A stretch of 7,033 nucleotides of DNA, from contig DAOVQG010000249.1 in the NCBI GenBank assembly GCA_030628805.1, positions 1 through 7,033 of the forward strand, read 5' to 3'. This document shows, piece by piece, positions 4,831-7,033 of this stretch. Numbering within the stretch: the stretch's first letter is position 1; each line of letters opens with the position of its first letter. Origin of the DNA: JAGMDK01 sp023128695. GTDB lineage: Bacteria > Planctomycetota > Phycisphaerae > UBA1845 > Fen-1342. The notes under the pieces were generated by a model, which was not told the origin of the DNA, made no database searches, and saw only the letters and a program-made list of their open reading frames with translations. A program made the translations under genes and the position numbers.

Positions 4831-5838
4831 ATGAGAAGGGAACTTACAAAACAGAACGCGGAGTCGAAACCGGTCTCGAATCTCCGTAAAGTCAACCCAA
4901 CGGCGAAGATGCCGACGACCGCCATCTTGCGCCGTCTTTCCGAGAGCGACCGTGAGCTGCTCCAGAAACGATTGTCCGAACCCACCGAATGTCAGTATCA
5001 CCCAAGCTTTCGGCGGTCGCGGATGCCGGGGTCCGAATCGGAATCGGCGTGGGAAACGAAACGTCCGCCGCGCTCCGTGATCGCGCACGGCGATAATACT
5101 CTGTCATTATCCAGGGCCAACTCCCGCCAAGTTCTCTCGGCGGAGGCAGAGCGCACCTTATTCCTGCGTTTCAATTACTGCCGCCATCGCGTGATGCGTA
5201 TTCTCAGAAAGTATCGTGGCAGACGCCTGGATGCCGCCGGCACGCGCGAGCTCCTGCGTTGGGAACACCTGGCACAGGACACCCGGGCCGAGATCGTCCG
5301 CGCCAACACCTCTCTCGTGCTGGCGATGGCCCGGCGTGCGAGACATACGAGAGTGGAGCTCGGCGAATTGGTCTGCGAGGGAAATCTGGCCTTGGTGCGG
5401 TGCGTGGACAAGTTTGACGCTTCACGCGGATTCAAGTTCAGCACCTACGCTTGCCGGGCTATTCTGGCCGGCTTTTCGCGGACCGCCGCCAAGGCCACCC
5501 GTCTCCGCGCCCATTTTCCAACGACCTATGATCCGGCGATGGAACGCAGCGATTACCTCGATCGTAAGCGGGAGCGGATCGAGTTGGAGTGCGTGGACGA
5601 ATTGAAAGAGATTTTGTTTGAGAACTCCGCTGAGTTGAGCGCCGTCGAGCGGCGAGTGCTGGATGCCCGCTTCTTACTCGGCCGCGAGAGCGCTTCGGCG
5701 ACCGGTACCCGACGCCGAACTCTCGACCAGGTCGGGACGCTGCTGGGTGTCAGCAAGGAGCGGGTCCGTCAGATTCAGAACCAGGCCATGGGCAAGCTGC
5801 GGGCCGTCCTGGAACAGCGCCTGCCGGTCGCCTCGTAG
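4831..5838 (+). CDS. Sigma-70 family RNA polymerase sigma factor, divergent region 2.4
   Basis: A 335-residue sigma factor. Residues 1-100 are basic, low-complexity and unlike known domains. Residues 100-150 hold a region 1.2-like helix segment, and 154-220 form region 2: IVRANTSLVLAMARRA, then ELVCEGNLALVRCVDKFDASRGFKFSTY. The usual region 2.4 motif YATWWIRQAI reads YACRAILAGFSRT, so the promoter-contacting Trp pair is missing. Region 3 is short. Region 4.2 is canonical, LDQVGTLLGVSKERVRQIQNQAMGKLR (298-324), and should bind a -35 element. ATG 4831 was chosen for the GGAAG 6 nt upstream. In-frame GTG 4801 and TTG 4657 are possible but would translate through hairpin-rich sequence; ATG 4909 lacks a ribosome binding site. 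It does not look like the housekeeping factor; it may be a lineage-specific alternative factor. The kinase gene at 2368-2832 is nearby but there is no proof that it controls this protein. Confidence 0.87.
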   Translation: MRRELTKQNAESKPVSNLRKVNPTAKMPTTAILRRLSESDRELLQKRLSEPTECQYHPSFRRSRMPGSESESAWETKRPPRSVIAHGDNTLSLSRANSRQVLSAEAERTLFLRFNYCRHRVMRILRKYRGRRLDAAGTRELLRWEHLAQDTRAEIVRANTSLVLAMARRARHTRVELGELVCEGNLALVRCVDKFDASRGFKFSTYACRAILAGFSRTAAKATRLRAHFPTTYDPAMERSDYLDRKRERIELECVDELKEILFENSAELSAVERRVLDARFLLGRESASATGTRRRTLDQVGTLLGVSKERVRQIQNQAMGKLRAVLEQRLPVAS

Positions 5839-5872
5839 GAAACTCCTCTCGCAGTACGCTTCCCATACCAGC

Positions 5873-5911
5873 AGCAGGCCGGTGAGGTTTTTCACCGGCC
5901 TGCTCTCTTTA
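5873..5911 (+). terminator. Intrinsic terminator after the sigma factor gene
   Basis: A perfect 13-bp stem AGCAGGCCGGTGA (5873-5885) and TCACCGGCCTGCT (5892-5904) encloses a 6-nt loop and is followed by the T-rich tctcttta (5904-5911). It lies 34 nt after the stop codon, between two convergent genes. On the minus strand the stem is not followed by T's, so it serves mainly the plus-strand gene, though it could also slow minus-strand transcription. Confidence 0.88.
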
Positions 5912-5947
5912 CCTAATTCTGATCGCTACTCAGACACTCTACCGGCG

Positions 5948-7033
5948 TTACGGACAGGTCGTATTCATGAGCGCGACAAACGGGTCGATATCCCGCCAGT
6001 TGACGGTCCCGTCCTCATCCACGTCGTTGTTCCAGAATGAGCAAGTTGGCAAGGCGGGGGCAAACATATCCAGCCAGGCTTGCACGTTGTCGTTCATGGC
6101 CGCGACGAAGTAGTCGATGTCACGCCAGTTAATTTCACCGTCACAGTCGCTGTCGCCCAGGCACTCGACAAACGCGACGCAGCTTATCAAGGCACAGATA
6201 CTGCCGTCACCCTGTGCAATTCCGCCATTCGTGTAGCAGTCGATGACCGTCTCGTGTGTGCAGGAGCCGTCCGGATAGCAGCAGGCCTGCTCACCAACTG
6301 CCGGGCAAGGATTCGGCGTGCAGGTAGTATCGTCGCCGAGGTAGGTGCCGCCAGCCACGATGCAGTCGGACTCATCCTGCACACTGCACGTCGCACCGAC
6401 GCAGCAGGCGCCGGTCGGTGCAGGCGGACAGGTCGTATTCATGAGCGCGACAAACGGGTCGATATCCCGCCAGTTGATGGTCCCATCGTCATTGACGTCG
6501 TTGTTCTCAAACGAGCAAGTGGGCGTTCCGGGGAGGAACATGGCCTCCCAAGCCGCGACGTTGTCGTTCATCGCGGCGACTAAGTAGTCGATATCTCGCC
6601 AGTTAATCTCCCCATCGCAGTCACTGTCGCCGCGGCACACGGTCACGATGCAGGGGTTCGGGGTACAACTGATCCCGTCGCCCAGGTAGATTCCGCCGGC
6701 ATCGAGGCAGTAGTACTCATTCTGCACGCTGCACGTCGTACCGACACAGCAGGCACCGGTTATGTCTGAACACGGGTCAGGTGGGCCACAGTCCGTGCCG
6801 TCGCCGATGTATATCCCACCGGCCACGCCGCAGTAGTATTCGTTCTGTACACTGCACGTCGTGCCGACGCAGCAGGCACCGGTTATGTCTGAACACGGGT
6901 CGGGCGGGCCGCAGTCCGTGCCATCGCCGATGTACGTGCCACCGGCATCCATGCAGTAGTACTCATTCAGGATGCTGCACACGCCAGCGATGCAGCACGC
7001 TCCGGTCGTGGCCGAGCATGGGTCGGGCGGGCC
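5948..7033 (-). CDS. Secreted-type modular protein with Cys-rich repeats and two dockerin-like blocks (5' end outside window)
   Basis: The frame is open to the right edge; the visible part is 361 residues and ends with a TAA at 5948-5950. The visible order is three Cys-rich 41-residue repeats of the form TGACCVGTTCSVQNEYYC...AGG.Y.GDG..C.P.PC, a dockerin-like block (about 6641-6425), two more Cys-rich repeats (the second degenerate, QACCYPDGSC...), and a second dockerin-like block (about 6167-5951). Each block has two calcium loops: DSDCDGEINWRD (6628-6593 and 6154-6119), and DVNDDGTINWRD (6499-6464) or DVDEDGTVNWRD (6025-5990), with Asp/Asn at positions 1, 3, 5, 9 and 12. Such repeats occur in large extracellular planctomycete proteins, so export is inferred; the signal peptide would lie outside the window. 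A GTG near 6982 is in frame but is internal, since the repeat continues beyond it. No known catalytic domain is visible. Cohesin partners are not seen, so the loops may act in calcium-dependent folding or attachment. Confidence 0.85.
   Translation of the reverse strand, partial: GPPDPCSATTGACCIAGVCSILNEYYCMDAGGTYIGDGTDCGPPDPCSDITGACCVGTTCSVQNEYYCGVAGGIYIGDGTDCGPPDPCSDITGACCVGTTCSVQNEYYCLDAGGIYLGDGISCTPNPCIVTVCRGDSDCDGEINWRDIDYLVAAMNDNVAAWEAMFLPGTPTCSFENNDVNDDGTINWRDIDPFVALMNTTCPPAPTGACCVGATCSVQDESDCIVAGGTYLGDDTTCTPNPCPAVGEQACCYPDGSCTHETVIDCYTNGGIAQGDGSICALISCVAFVECLGDSDCDGEINWRDIDYFVAAMNDNVQAWLDMFAPALPTCSFWNNDVDEDGTVNWRDIDPFVALMNTTCP
5951..6634 (-). repeat. Duplicated dockerin-coding block, 474-bp offset
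   Basis: Positions 5951-6160 align with 6425-6634 without gaps at an offset of 474 bp. The first 53 bases (5951-6003 and 6425-6477) are identical, although the rest has diverged at many third positions. This uneven similarity suggests a recent duplication of part of the block or gene conversion between the copies. Confidence 0.85.
6731..7033 (-). repeat. 123-bp tandem repeats coding for the 41-residue Cys-rich units
   Basis: Equivalent points occur at 6731, 6854 and 6977, giving an exact 123-bp period. The two copies starting at 6731 and 6854 are nearly identical over long runs, for example gcaggcaccggttatgtctg in both. Each unit codes for six cysteines, including one adjacent pair, suggesting disulfide-stabilised modules. 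The array continues past the right edge. Confidence 0.9.

Noticed and set aside
6080..6583. Plus-strand open frame of 167 codons
   Set aside because: It is the antisense shadow of the dockerin-like repeats; its own repeats mirror the coding repeats of the minus strand.
6980..6982. Start codon of the Cys-rich protein at GTG 6982
   Set aside because: The same repeat pattern continues in frame to the window edge (GACC...), so this is an internal Val codon.

Overview
The window looks like a chromosomal segment from a GC-rich planctomycete, most likely from the Phycisphaerae or a close lineage. This is inferred from three things: a secreted Cys-rich protein whose Asp-rich calcium loops (dockerin type) read ...DGEINWRDID..., a single-HEAT-repeat lipoprotein of a kind common in planctomycetes, and palindromic GCCGTG-type intergenic repeats. 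No 16S or universal marker gene is present, so the placement rests on protein style alone.

Layout. Positions 1-140 hold a tandem array of a 28-bp unit that runs off the left edge. Positions 200-3344 (minus strand) hold five genes packed end to end, transcribed right to left: a HEAT-repeat lipoprotein, an RsbW/SpoIIAB-type kinase, a STAS anti-anti-sigma-type protein, an MlaE-type lipid ABC permease, and a divergent long RNase HII-like nuclease. The junctions are GTGA, TGATG, ATGA overlaps and a 1-nt gap, so this is very probably one operon. A good -35/-10 pair sits so close to the first ATG that the mRNA would be leaderless or nearly so. Positions 3345-3648 are non-coding and full of repeats, including an 81-bp inverted pair of palindromes from the same family as the array at 1-140. 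Positions 3649-4356 (minus) encode a beta-phosphoglucomutase-type HAD enzyme. Positions 4357-4830 are a long divergent intergenic region with an AT-rich promoter-like patch and a series of hairpins leading into a plus-strand sigma-70 family factor (4831-5838). That gene ends at a 13-bp-stem terminator. Positions 5948-7033 (minus) hold the C-terminal part of a secreted-type modular protein built from Cys-rich 41-residue repeats and two duplicated dockerin-like blocks; its 5' end lies outside the window.

How the genes may work together. The kinase and STAS protein form a classical partner-switch pair, with the phosphorylatable DSSG serine present. They are translationally coupled to an MlaE permease. 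In the known Mla transporter a STAS protein (MlaB) binds the ATPase MlaF, so this STAS could serve sigma control, the transporter, or both; neither MlaF nor MlaD is visible here. The sigma factor at 4831 has a non-canonical region 2.4 and a long structured leader. Whether the partner switch controls it is unknown; adjacency is the only hint.

The most notable items are the kinase-STAS-MlaE operon, the RNase HII-like protein with GYG in place of GRG, the shared palindromic repeat family, the structured sigma-factor leader, and the recently duplicated dockerin-like modules.
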